From Gigaspora rosea (taxonomy: Eukaryota; Glomeromycota; Glomeromycetes; Diversisporales; Gigasporaceae), in the NCBI GenBank assembly GCA_003550325.1, contig QKWP01002059.1, forward strand, positions 1 through 64,000: 64,000 nt of DNA, read 5' to 3'. Under the pieces are notes generated by a model. It saw only the letters and a list, made by a program, of their open reading frames with translations, did no database searches and had not been told where the DNA came from. The position numbers were made by a program, and so were the translations under genes. How positions within the stretch are numbered: position 1 is the first letter of the stretch; each line of letters opens with the position of its first letter. Below are positions 1 through 9,295 of this stretch, one piece after another.

Positions 1-44
1 GCTCTTTATTTTTAAATATTTTTAATTAAATTAATCCATTTTAT

Positions 45-270
45 TATAATTCGAATTATTTCGAATTATTTTGCACTCTTTGTTCATAGTAATTTATCTC
101 AATCGATTTCGAATTATTTTGAATTATTCTACGTTATATTGCGTAATTTCTTGCATAATATTGTGTAATAATCTTATGTAATATTTCGTAATTTTATATT
201 TCGCTATATTGCGAAAGTTATTATGTAATATTGCGTTGTTATTACACTTCGTAAATTATTGCGCTATGTT
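45..270. repeat. AT-rich degenerate short-word repeat
   Basis: The word CGAATTATTT recurs at 51-75 and 105-135. It is followed by many variants of TTGCGTAAT/ATATTGCGTAATA (about 138-240). Most bases belong to these two words, so I read it as a degenerate word array, not a gene. The 60-codon frame starting at 209 is a by-product. Confidence 0.45.
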
Positions 271-370
271 TCGGCCTATTAAATTTGCTGATGTAGTCGA
301 TAAGATTAACTATCTATTTCATATTTTTATTGCTATATTTCTGGTATTCAATTTTTTTGTATATTTATTA

Positions 371-1370
371 ACTAGCCAATTAATCAACTAATCAATTAAT
401 CGACTAATCAACTAATCAACTAGTCGATTAGTTGATTAGTTGACTAATCAATTAATCAACTAGTCAATTAGTTGACTAGTCGACTAATTAACTAATTAAC
501 TAGTCGATTAGTCGACTAATCAATTAGTTAATTGCCAATTCAGATAAGATCAGCAATCCTTTTATATTTAGAATTGGGGCAAAACAAATATATAAACAAG
601 GTAGTACAAAATCTGGATCAGGCCTATATGGGGCGCAGGCAATAGAAACAGCCCATTTTTACATATATTTTATTTTGAGATAATTGAGTTTAATTATTTG
701 TTTTGATTTTCAGACTGATCCGGGATTAATCAAATTTCATGATTTTGATTGGTTAAATGGAACATGTGACTATCGGGTAATATCGTGATATGTTGGCTCT
801 ATGCAGCTCGTGTAATTTTTCTTTAACATTATCTTGATTTTTTATTATGCAAATTGACTTTCATTTTTAATTTAAAAATGTCAACCACATCAAAATTTAT
901 ATAAATCTAATAAAAACTCGATTTTAAAAAATTTGTAAAAATGGGCTGTTTCTATTGCCTGCGCCCCATATATATAAAATTTTTATATGATTTGAAGAAT
1001 TTTAAAGACATTTTTACTCATATCTTCTTATCTACTAGTCTGATTTTAATGAAATTTTACTAGTAGATGCACAAGAACCTGCTCTACAACTTTATTTATA
1101 TCAAAAAATAATATTTACTTAGTACAAAAAAAATTTTTATTAGGCCTAAAACAGATTTACTAATATATTGTTTATATATTTGTTTATTCCCAATTCCAAA
1201 TATAGTAATAATATAGCTATAGTGCTGATCTTATCCGAATTGGTAATTAACTAATCGATTAGTTGATTAGTCGACTAATCAATTAGTTGATTAATAGATT
1301 AGTCAATTTTTAGCCAGTTGGCGACTAACAGTTTTAGTCGACTGACTAATTGACTAAAAATTTTTAACCA
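371..1370. mobile_element. Foldback-like element with palindromic-word terminal arrays
   Basis: Both ends are arrays of TTAGTCGACTAATCA-type words in both orientations (about 371-530 and 1238-1345). Inside them a second inverted repeat continues: CCAATTCAGATAAGATCAGC (533-552) is mirrored by GCTGATCTTATCCGAATTGG (1224-1243). The match carries on through GAATTGGGG/CCCAATTC and an ACAAATATATAAACAA stretch to AGGCCTA near 620 and TAGGCCTA near 1141. The inverted arms are therefore about 250 bp. Long arms made of short tandem words resemble Foldback transposons of Drosophila. There is no coding capacity. A smaller MITE sits at the inner end of the left arm. Confidence 0.6.
627..970. mobile_element. 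MITE with ~37-bp perfect TIRs and TA duplication
   Basis: The left end begins TATGGGGCGCAGGCAATAG and continues to TTTTTACA near 663. The right end (934-970) is its exact complement, ending CTATTGCCTGCGCCCCATA. TA dinucleotides flank both sides (625-626, 971-972). The element is 344 bp and non-coding, and it lies inside the foldback-like element. Confidence 0.8.
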
Positions 1371-1490
1371 ATTCCTATCCTTAACGGAAATCACATAAAA
1401 ATCACTATAGGCGGAATGTGGCGTGCTTCTATCTAAAACTTTTTTCTTACTAAGTTAACAATAAATACCCACTAATTAAAAGTTGTAGAG

Positions 1491-2408
1491 GAGTGTGGTG
1501 ACATAGTATAGTTGATTGTTGTCACCCCAAGTAGTTGTAACAAAAGGTACAGAGTTCAAATTCCACTGGAGATGATTTTAAAAATTTACTTGTGTTATGG
1601 TAACTTGGACTCCGAGCTTGGATGTACAAATCTGTTTTTGGGTTATACCAACTCGTATTGGAAGCTCTGGCGCTGTGTTATGCACAGGACCACAGAACAA
1701 AAGGAAACCATACTTGGCAAGACCCGAGCAAAGAGATAGCTGACCTCTGATAGTACTTAAACAGAAATCGGACGGGAACGGACTGGAAGCAAACTGACCG
1801 AGAAGCGGACTGACTGGAAGCAAACTTATGACAAAAGGACCTATGGCAGGGCTCTACCAATCAGACTACTAGAGTCGCACTGGAAGAAAAGGACATGTGT
1901 TATGAAAGCATGTACCAAGAAGAGGGAGACCATTGGGTTCGCCAATGGCAGACCACTCCTTCTGGGTCCTCGGATTGGAAGTAGAAATGTAACCGGGGGA
2001 AAGAAAGCAAGGTAGGGGTAAGGAAAGCAACTGGAAAGAAACCAGAAGAGGAACGTGAGAAGTACCGGGGTTGGTAAACTTTGTAAGGGCATGTGTCATA
2101 CTACAGATACTAGTAAGAAGGCAGTGGCTTGAAATACGGCCAGGTTGCGGCAGCATTTAAGAAATAGTTTGAGATACGAACCCGGTGGCGGCAGTGCTAC
2201 AGGCACTATTAGTGGTCAAATAAGATGCAAAAAACCAGGTTGATTATATAAGTGGGACATATAGGATATTCTAATAGGTTTAGGTCGTAGGTAAATAGTT
2301 TAAGTTTCGATACTGGTAGTTGTAGTAATCCAATGCAATAGTCAAGGATGTTGTAATAATAACTATAGCTTAATAAAGACTGAGCCATGATTCCACCTTA
2401 AAAATCAA
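1491..2408 (+). mobile_element. tRNA-derived SINE with 17-bp target-site duplication
   Basis: The 918-bp insert is flanked by the perfect direct repeat AATTAAAAGTTGTAGAG (1474-1490 and 2409-2425). The head has RNA polymerase III promoter-like boxes: TAGTATAGTTGA (A-box-like, 1504-1515) and GAGTTCAAATTCCA (B-box-like, 1552-1565). The head is clearly homologous to the minus-strand SINE at 7680-8394. The body (1580-2390) is more GC-rich than its surroundings and non-coding. The 3' end is A-rich. The TSD length fits LINE-driven insertion. Removing it restores a continuous family A MITE. Confidence 0.85.
1504..1565 (+). promoter_or_regulatory. Internal Pol III A/B boxes of the SINE
   Basis: An A-box-like TAGTATAGTTGA is followed 36 bp later by a B-box-like GAGTTCAAATTCCA (consensus GGTTCRANNCC). 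The same pair recurs in the SINE heads at 8.3 and 56.4 kb. The boxes are degenerate, so current activity is uncertain. Confidence 0.55.
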
Positions 2409-2934
2409 AATTAAAAGTTGTAGAGCTCGTCGAGACACATCTAACAGTAGTTAGATCATCCAAATTAGCCCAGTGTATGGCGAGATATCATCAAAAAATG
2501 ATTGGCCAACTATATAAAATCTCTATGTAATACATTGTTTTATCGAGATTTTATATAGTCAGCCAATCATTTTTCAATAATATCTCGCTATCCATCAGGT
2601 CGATTTGGATGATCTAACTATCGTTAGATGCAACTCGATTAGCTCTACAACTTTTAATTAGTGAGCATTTATGTTAACTTAGTAAAAAAAAAGTTTTAAA
2701 TAGAAGCACGCCACATTTCGCCTATAGTGATTTTTATATGTGATTTCCATCACAGATTTTATATAGTCGACCAATCATTTTTTGACGATAACTCGCTATT
2801 CACTAGGCTAATTTGGATGATCTAACCACTGTTAGATGCGTCCCAATGAGCTCTACAACTTTCAATTAGTGGACATGTTTTGTTAACTTAGTATGAAAAA
2901 TTTTTAGATGGAAACACACCACATTTCGCCTATT

Positions 2935-3353
2935 CTAGACAGATTATCAATTAAATTTTTACAAAGTTTGAACGATCTTGGGATCCTGTAATTGGATTTT
3001 GATAGTTTTGGGCTTGTTAGAATCATCTCACTAAAATGAACATTTTGGTAGTTGAAGCATCCAAAACAGACTAGTAGATCAAAAGTTATCTAATTTTTAA
3101 TATATATATATATTATTAAATTTTAACCAATCAAATGCTTAGAAAAATTATCAGGTGGAGGGTAGGGGGTCAGCTACTTAGTGAACCCCTAATCAGGTAA
3201 TTTCTGGCGCTTTCCTTACAAGGTACCTACTTTAGTCGCCTAAGTAAAGTTGTTCAAAGTATGATTTTATATATAATTACTAATTTAAAATTAGTAAATA
3301 TTCATTTTTGGCAAGGTTATATTTTTGTTTTGTGCAAAAATAATAGCAAATAG
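2935..3353. other. Non-coding, no recognisable feature
   Basis: AT-rich DNA without an open frame of note. It contains a short (TA)n run near 3098-3112 and the phrase GTTCACTAAGTAGCTGACC-type sequence near 3165-3190 on the minus strand, which I could not assign. Confidence 0.4.
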
Positions 3354-3356
3354 TAA

Positions 3357-3522
3357 GGGGCGTGCCATTTATTATATAATATTTTTTACTTAATAACCAC
3401 CTCTACCCATGTATGATATGATCATTTTATCTAATTCTGATTGATTAATATAATATATGGACATAATAACTACCTCTGGTCATGTATCCATAGTAAAAAT
3501 TACGTAATAAATGGCATGCCCC
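3357..3522. mobile_element. Harbinger-like MITE, family H1 (166 bp)
   Basis: TIRs are GGGGCGTGCCATTTATTATA (left) and the complement of TACGTAATAAATGGCATGCCCC (right). The 3-bp duplication TAA flanks it (3354-3356, 3523-3525), as in PIF/Harbinger elements. A same-length copy lies at 26727-26892. Confidence 0.8.
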
Positions 3523-3525
3523 TAA

Positions 3526-4585
3526 CTTGGCAAAAAAAATAAGGTTTTCTCCTTTTTTGCTCTATATAATTGCAAAATTTAATTTTAAATTAATATATAG
3601 ATTGAAACTAATCTTGGCTAACAAGTTTATAGTAATTTTATATATTTTTTTGTATAATTTTATATATAAAAATTTGTATGTAATATATCATATTACTAAT
3701 AATTAACCAATCAATACAAATTAGTGATCATATATAAACAATAATTATTCTTTTGATAATCATTATTTTTTTTTGTATTTGTTTTTTTATGATATTAATA
3801 ACTAGTTTTTTTCTTTTTTTTAGGAGTTGTTACTAGAGCTATTACTGGAGCCATATTGAAGTCATTATTGGAGCTGTTGTTGAAGCTTTAAAACTATCAT
3901 TAAAGCCTTGGAGTTATTATTGAAGCCATTGTTGGAGTTGTTGTTAAAGCCATTATTAAAGCCTTGGATTGGAGATCATGAAGTCATACAATTTGGATAG
4001 CTTAGCCATTTTTTATTTTTTTTATATTTTGGGCCTGAAGAGTTTTTTAAGTTTACTAATTTATTATTTTTCTTCAGTATATTTTTTTATTATTACTTTT
4101 TGAGTTTTTAATAAGTTTGTATTTATTCTAGCAAATATTCATAGATTTTTTTGAAGGTTTATCATGGTTTCTTCTGCAAGTTTATCATTTTTTTAGTGAG
4201 TTCTTCCAAAGTTTTTTGTAATAATTTTGGTAGTTTTTAAGTTTGCTTCAAGAAAATTATTTTTTTACAGAACTTGGCCTTAGAAAAAGAATATGTACAG
4301 AAAATATGCAAATTGTAACTAATATAACATGTCTAATACTTTGTGTCAAATATATAACTCTCAGAAAACTACACAAAGTTGATATATAAAAATAAGAATA
4401 TCAATAGATATTAAAAAATTTCAATTTAAATCTACAGAATATGAAGATTTAATGAGTAGATTCCTTTTAATAAATTAAAAAATATTCAAAAGCTTGGTAA
4501 TAGATTTTTTGCAACCTGCTTTATTTGAATAAAAATGAAACTTGCCAAAGAATAGAAATTGAAATAGATTAATTTTTTAAAACCA
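3526..4585. other. Non-coding AT-rich DNA with a triplet-phased repeat
   Basis: At 3832-3975 the words GGAGCTATTATTGAAGCC, TTGGAGTTGTTG and AAAGCCATTATT recur in 3-base phase. The remainder is T-rich low complexity. No start codon, splice pattern or protein similarity supports a gene. Confidence 0.4.
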
Positions 4586-4589
4586 AATT

Positions 4590-5245
4590 TTTTACCTTAG
4601 ACAAGAAACAAAAAATAATTAAACATTTTTACTAGTGTGCTTTATTTCTATAGATTTTTGATAAAAGTTAATATTATATGCTCATCCTTTTCAACTTCAT
4701 AATATTATTTAGTATTATCAAAAATTTGCAGAAATAGACTATACTAATAGAATATATTACTCTAATTTTTTTATTGTAATACTCTCAACTAATGTGCCCA
4801 TTTTTGTAGATTTTTAATAAAAAGTTGATGTCTTGCACTTACTCTTTCAACTCAATCCATTTTTATAATAATATCCAGCATTAAGCATTTTTCTATTTCT
4901 GTAAATTTTTAATAATGGGCTTATATTTATTCTTTTAAATTTAATTCCTTTTTTAAAAAAAAATCTAATATTATATACAGTAGTATTATCAAAAATCTGC
5001 AAAGATGGGGCATGATAGTAGAACAGACTATAAGTAAATGCATAATATTCATCTTTTTAACTCCAATTCTTTATTATAACAATATTCAAAATTAAATGTT
5101 TTACTAGCAAAACTATTTATACAATTTTTTGATAACTAATAATGAATAAAAAATGGTTTATATTCAATTATAATAACAAATCTAATGTTAATTGTTCCAC
5201 AAATTTTGTTTTTACAGATTTTTGATAATAAGTAAAAAACCTTAT
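4590..5245 (-). pseudogene. Decayed Sel1-like repeat (SLR) fragment
   Basis: Minus-strand translation shows broken copies of the Sel1-repeat signature: TYYQKSVK near 5215-5238, EYCYNKELELKR near 5052-5090, GYYYKNG near 4860-4885 and VEKDEH near 4685-4705. They are about a repeat length apart and are cut by stops and frame changes. Plus-strand YYQKSAKMG (about 4985-5010) and YYQKFAE (about 4717-4738) show that pieces also sit inverted. Sel1-like repeats are helical-hairpin repeats of about 36 residues that form protein-binding solenoids; they are heavily expanded in AM fungi, often beside kinase domains. No kinase remnant is seen here. Two better preserved fragments lie at 35.5 and 37.5 kb. 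Confidence 0.6.
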
Positions 5246-5910
5246 ACCTTGTATATCATGAAACTCCAAGTGAAACATCATATGAAACTATTATAGAAAA
5301 TAAGTATAAAACTTACTAGAATGGCAACTCCACAACCAATACTAAACAGAAACAATTAAGCTTAATGAAATTGACCTATAAAAGAAAAAAGTGTTAACTT
5401 CAAGGTTTAAACTAAAAAAGGTGATATTGTATTAGCATTAGTAAAAAAATAAACAGATCTGTACAACTATTGCAATATCAGACATAGATCTTATTACTCA
5501 TATACAATTTAAAACTTAAATAATATTTAAAGATCTTTTTAAATACCTGTTTTGTTATACAGTATATAATCATTTAGATCATAGCAAAAAGATCTTTTTT
5601 GTAGACTCTACAAAGAGGAATAAAGGTAAAAATAATTGGAATTAACTCTTCAATCTACTTATAAAAAGGCCTCTTTTAGTAAATGCTTTAAACCACAACT
5701 AAAGTGCCCTTTCATCAATAATGAGAGTTGTAATGCTCTTGATTCACAGTTATTATTAAAGCAAATCTGACCTTGTTTTGTAATATAGTTTGACCACTCT
5801 ATAGTTACACTCCATATAGTCACACCTCTATATAAGTACCCAATATTGTGCAACAGATTTAAAATATAATAAAAAAACCTTATTACAGTTAAAGCTAGGA
5901 ACATTTTTTA
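5246..5910. other. Non-coding; possible degraded fragment on minus strand
   Basis: A minus-strand frame (5659-5904) ends in a Cys- and Leu-containing segment (CFNNNCESRALQLSLLMKG) that is less AT-biased than its surroundings. It may be an old transposon or gene piece, but I recognise no domain. Near 5783-5830 a mariner-like half terminus (TTTGACCACTCTATAGTTAC) appears. Confidence 0.3.
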
Positions 5911-5911
5911 G

Positions 5912-6085
5912 AGTAGTAACTATATATGGCATTACGGCTATAACATAAAGGCTGTACTACCTTTAGACCATGTTGTCATTATCCATATGTAGTAATAAAG
6001 TAGTAAGCCATAAGTGTCATATACTGTAACTAGTATTGTATGCCGTTGTATACTGTAACTTGTGAGTTGTCATTTCACAAAAAAA
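5912..6085. repeat. Interspersed repeat R2 (copy without MITE)
   Basis: The stretch with TAGTAACTATATATGGCATT, CTACCTTTAGACCATGTTG, TATGTAGTAATAAAGTAGTA and GTAACTAGTATTGTATGCCG matches 41765-42115. The other copy carries a 162-bp MITE at the position that is uninterrupted here (about 6026-6031). Confidence 0.7.
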
Positions 6086-6119
6086 AAAATTAGCCAAAAC
6101 TATGTTGTTTAAAATTATT

Positions 6120-7190
6120 GAATTTTATATATTACACAGATCTATATACATATCACTTTTTTTTTACTAATCTAACTTTTTATATGTGTAGGATTGTATT
6201 TTTGGCATCTGTTGACCTTTGTCTTGCTTGTCAATCACGTTACTTGTAGGTATTGTCGCTATAGGTGTCATTGTTGTAGGTATCACCACATGTAGGTGCT
6301 GTCCCTGTAGGTATAACCATTAGGAGGTATCCATAAATAACGTTATGTACCCCCTCATAGTAGTGCTTGACCCCTCTACTATATAAAAAAATTTTTCAAA
6401 ATCTGTATGTTTATATATAAAATTTCACAAAAACTTGAATATATTGTGATACAGTAATCCAATTTGGATGATTTAGATACTATTCAACTCGTCTCAGTAA
6501 AATGAATCTACTGATTCCAAAATCATTTCATTCGGATAACTAGATCAATAGTTATTCACAAAAACTATTAATTTTATAGTAATTTTATAAGAAAAAATAA
6601 TAACCAATAGTATTTGGCCAATAACTTTTGATCCAGTAATTCAAATGAAATGAAATTGGTACCATTCGACTCCTCTCGCCAAAACGAATCGAATAGTACT
6701 AAAATCATTAAATTTGGACTACTGGTTCAATTTTTAGACAATTTTTTCTAAAAAAATTACGTTATATTTTTTGACTCCTCTACTTATTGAGAAAAACATT
6801 GTTCATCCAACCCCTCTTTTGTATAATGTATAATGTTATTTATGGATGCCCCTTATAGGTGCCATTGCTTGTTTTGCCTAATAGTGCTTTTGTTGTTGAT
6901 GTCTCATCATTTATGGTGTCGTCATTAATTGGTATTGCCATTAGTAGGTTTCTTTGCATTTTAATGATATCTTTATTGTTGGCATTGACGTTTTGGAGTT
7001 TCTTACTTTCATTACACCTTTTATACTAATGCAGTTTGTCATTGTCGCATCAGTGCTGATGTTGATTGGTTTTTTTTAGGTCCCTTGTGCCAATGCCGTT
7101 TACTATCGTCCATTGGTGCAACTAACAAGAGCCTTGTAAATCATAGTTTTGGTAAGCTTTTAATGTGTGAAATAGGTAGTAGACTTGTCT
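6120..7190. repeat. GT-rich degenerate repeat interrupted by a MITE
   Basis: The words GTAGGTATTGTC, TAGGTGTCATTG, GTAGGTGCTGTC and GGTATTGCCATTAG repeat imperfectly in 3-base phase at 6195-6320 and 6853-7130. No coding frame is supported. The same style of DNA appears at 26.0-26.5 kb, 27.4 kb and 43.6-44.3 kb. Confidence 0.45.
6323..6852. mobile_element. Harbinger-like MITE (530 bp) with TTA duplication
   Basis: The left end is GGAGGTATCCATAAATAACG. The right end is the complement of GGGGCATCCATAAATAACAT. TTA flanks both ends (6320-6322, 6853-6855). The repeat DNA on each side reads as one block when the element is removed. No open reading frame. Confidence 0.75.
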
Positions 7191-7662
7191 TGTAGTTTAG
7201 GTTAGGGTTAGAGTTAGGATGTTTGGATAGATTATAGTAGAGTTAGTAACAAAATTAGGGTTGGGTTAGGCTTATTGTAGTAGGTTTAGCAGTGAAATTG
7301 GGTTAAATTAGTTTTTTGATAGTGTTAGTATAGATAACTGCGTTCGTTATTAAAATGCCGTATATTGTTAGGTAGAGTTAGGATTGATGATGGCCTAAAA
7401 TTGTCAGAAATTGTTCAGAATAGAGTCAATTTTTTAAACAGGATTTTATATTTGTACTGTTTCATTATGATGTTTGTATGTAATGTAAAAAAAGAAAATT
7501 TTTGATTAAAAATTATCATATAAAAAACCCATAAAAACTGTATAAAAAAAACAGATTAAAACATTCAACAAACATCCTTTAAAATGTTCAGAACAGAGTC
7601 AGTTTTCTGATCAAAAAATCAGATAATTTCAATTATGCGAACAATTCCAAAAGATTTTTTTC
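7191..7662. other. Telomere-like GGTTAG tract, no gene
   Basis: GTTTAGGTTAGGGTTAGAGT (7196-7215) and AAAATTAGGGTTGGGTTAGG (7251-7270) are degenerate TTAGGG-type runs. The rest is AT-rich non-coding DNA. Confidence 0.45.
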
Positions 7663-7679
7663 ATAGGGTCTTAGAATTT

Positions 7680-8394
7680 TTTTTTTTTTTTTAATGGCCG
7701 TCTACTTTGGCCGACGGTTTTATTGAATATTTGTAATATTTGTTACATGAATGAGTGTACAACTAGCCACACGTGCACTTTTGGTGCCTAATTTAAGTAG
7801 TCCGCCCGAAGGTTCTACACTAGCTGTCATATCTGCAGACCAACTATGGGACCTGCCTATTTAAACTCTCTGACCCATGCTTCTCCTATTACTATCTTAC
7901 CTATAAGCCAGTATATATTATGGCTTTTCTAGGGTTATTCACAATAACTACCGACCTTAGGGCTACTTTACCCTCGTAGAAATTGCCAGCCACTTACAAG
8001 AATATGTCCCACATCATATAACTATCGTGGTCTTCAGTAACTTGCGCCAAGGCCACATCGTTAACTACATTGCCCTTATAAGGTTCGTTCCGACCCCAGT
8101 ACAACCTTATTTTGGTAGCACTTATTAGATCTTCTCTACCTCCTTACTCGGGACTTGCCAAATGGGTTTCTGTTTTTCTGGTTCCCTGGATTTGCAGTGT
8201 AACAAACACAATTGCGCCAGAAAGCTCACATTCACGATGGTAGGACCAAGGTTACAGGATTCATACCCAACCAATCTGAGACACAGTTACCGAACACAGG
8301 AATCTTTTTCATTATCGTCACTAGTGGGATTTGAACTCTCGACCTGCCGCTTGGGGGGTGACAACTTGGCAACTTCTCTAAGTCGCCACACCCT
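7680..8394 (-). mobile_element. Full-length tRNA-derived SINE with perfect 17-bp duplication
   Basis: ATAGGGTCTTAGAATTT is present at 7663-7679 and again at 8395-8411. Read on the minus strand, the insert starts with a tRNA-like head, GTGTGGCGACTTAGAGAAG (8371-8389), then GTTGTCACCCCCCAAGCGGC. A B-box-like GAGAGTTCAAATCCCACT (8323-8340) follows. It ends in poly(A), seen as T-runs at 7680-7692. The body is about 715 bp with no coding frame; the 78-codon plus-strand frame at 8162 lies in SINE sequence. Poly(A) tail, long TSD and Pol III head together define a SINE mobilised by a LINE. The intact TSD suggests a fairly recent insertion. Confidence 0.92.
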
Positions 8395-8484
8395 ATAGGG
8401 TCTTAGAATTTATAAACAGCTGTAAAAAAGAACTTAATGAATTTTTATTTGACTCGGGTCAAAGTACTACTTATGTAATTATTT

Positions 8485-8665
8485 ATATAGCATACAGCAT
8501 TTATATAGCCTATGGTATTTATACAGTATATGACACTTATAGCATTTATATGGCATGTAGCACTTCTACTTATATGGCAAAATGTGGCATATGCTTAGTA
8601 GTTGTGCCAAGGGTAGCTACCTTTAAGATTTTAAATGTTCTCAGCTTTAATTATAGTACATATTA
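8485..8665. repeat. Interspersed repeat R1, copy 1
   Basis: Shares GCACTTCTACTTATATGGCA, the flanking GGCATTTATATGGCATGTAG-type words and GGGTAGCTACC with 54488-54665. Non-coding. Confidence 0.6.
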
Positions 8666-9179
8666 CTTATAATCACTATTACCAAAAAATTTTGATTTTT
8701 TATCCATTTTATTAATAATAAACCTCATTATAATCACCAATTTTGACTAAATATGGATTATAAAATCTGATTGGCCAATATTCATATTTATGTTTATTTA
8801 AAATATTCTATAAAGGTTTGACAGCAAATAACTTTTGATGCAGTGGTCCAATTTGGGTGAAACAAACATAAAATGTTCATCTTGATGTGACAATTCTAAT
8901 GAGCCCAAGGTTGTTAAAATTGGATTACACAATCTGAGATCAAGGATTTGTATCACTTTACATGTTTAAGAATTAATTAAATTTAAACATCTGAGTGAAA
9001 ACTCCTTAAAGATATTAGCATTTAGTAATTAGATTTGGATAATTTTGGACTCTTTAGAATCGTCTCATTGAATCTAACACTCTGGTAGTTGTTTTATTCA
9101 AATTGGACCACTGGATCAAGAGTTATTCACTATCAAACATTTTAAATTTTTTAATAATTTTAAATATGTGCAAATATTA

Positions 9180-9290
9180 CTTATTGGCCTTTGGTCACAT
9201 GACCATAACAAGTATTTTGTTTATAGTTACGCCTCTATACAATCACCAAAATAGGGCGCGATGGACTTGGTGATTATAGAGAGGTCAGAC
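9180..9290. mobile_element. Half of a mariner-like MITE
   Basis: Ends GATTATAGAGAGGTCAGACTGTA (9264-9286, described by its core AGAGAGGTCAGACTGTA), the same terminus as the complete copy at 61073-61247 with TATAATCACC-type subterminal words. The other end is not convincingly present; weak TATAATCACC words lie near 8665 and 8732. Confidence 0.45.
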
Positions 9291-9295
9291 TGTAC

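Larger units (their letters stand above)
1386..2934. mobile_element. Palindromic MITE family A, split by a SINE
   Basis: A roughly 370-bp imperfect palindrome starts GGCGGAATGTGGCGTGCTTC (about 1410) and ends at GAAGCACGCCACATTTCGCC (about 2704-2722). It has the same sequence as the element at 24885-25252. It is interrupted after GTTGTAGAG (1490) by the SINE and resumes at CTCGTCGAGACAC (2426). Linkers TAAAAATCACTATAGG (left) and CCTATAGTGATTTTTATATG (right) flank it. A further right half-copy follows at 2755-2934. The outer left half-copy present at 24.7 kb is missing here. Confidence 0.75.

Noticed and set aside
1491..1580. A real tRNA gene at the SINE head
   Set aside because: A/B-box-like words exist but no complete cloverleaf or acceptor stem can be drawn, and a TSD plus long body show a SINE.
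1578..2156. Overlapping minus-strand frames with Pro/Ser/Leu-rich products
   Set aside because: They lie antisense in the body of a SINE and have no homologue pattern.
8162..8398. 78-codon plus-strand frame ending in CRLGGDNLATSLSRHTL
   Set aside because: It is the antisense of the SINE head; composition reflects the tRNA-like sequence.
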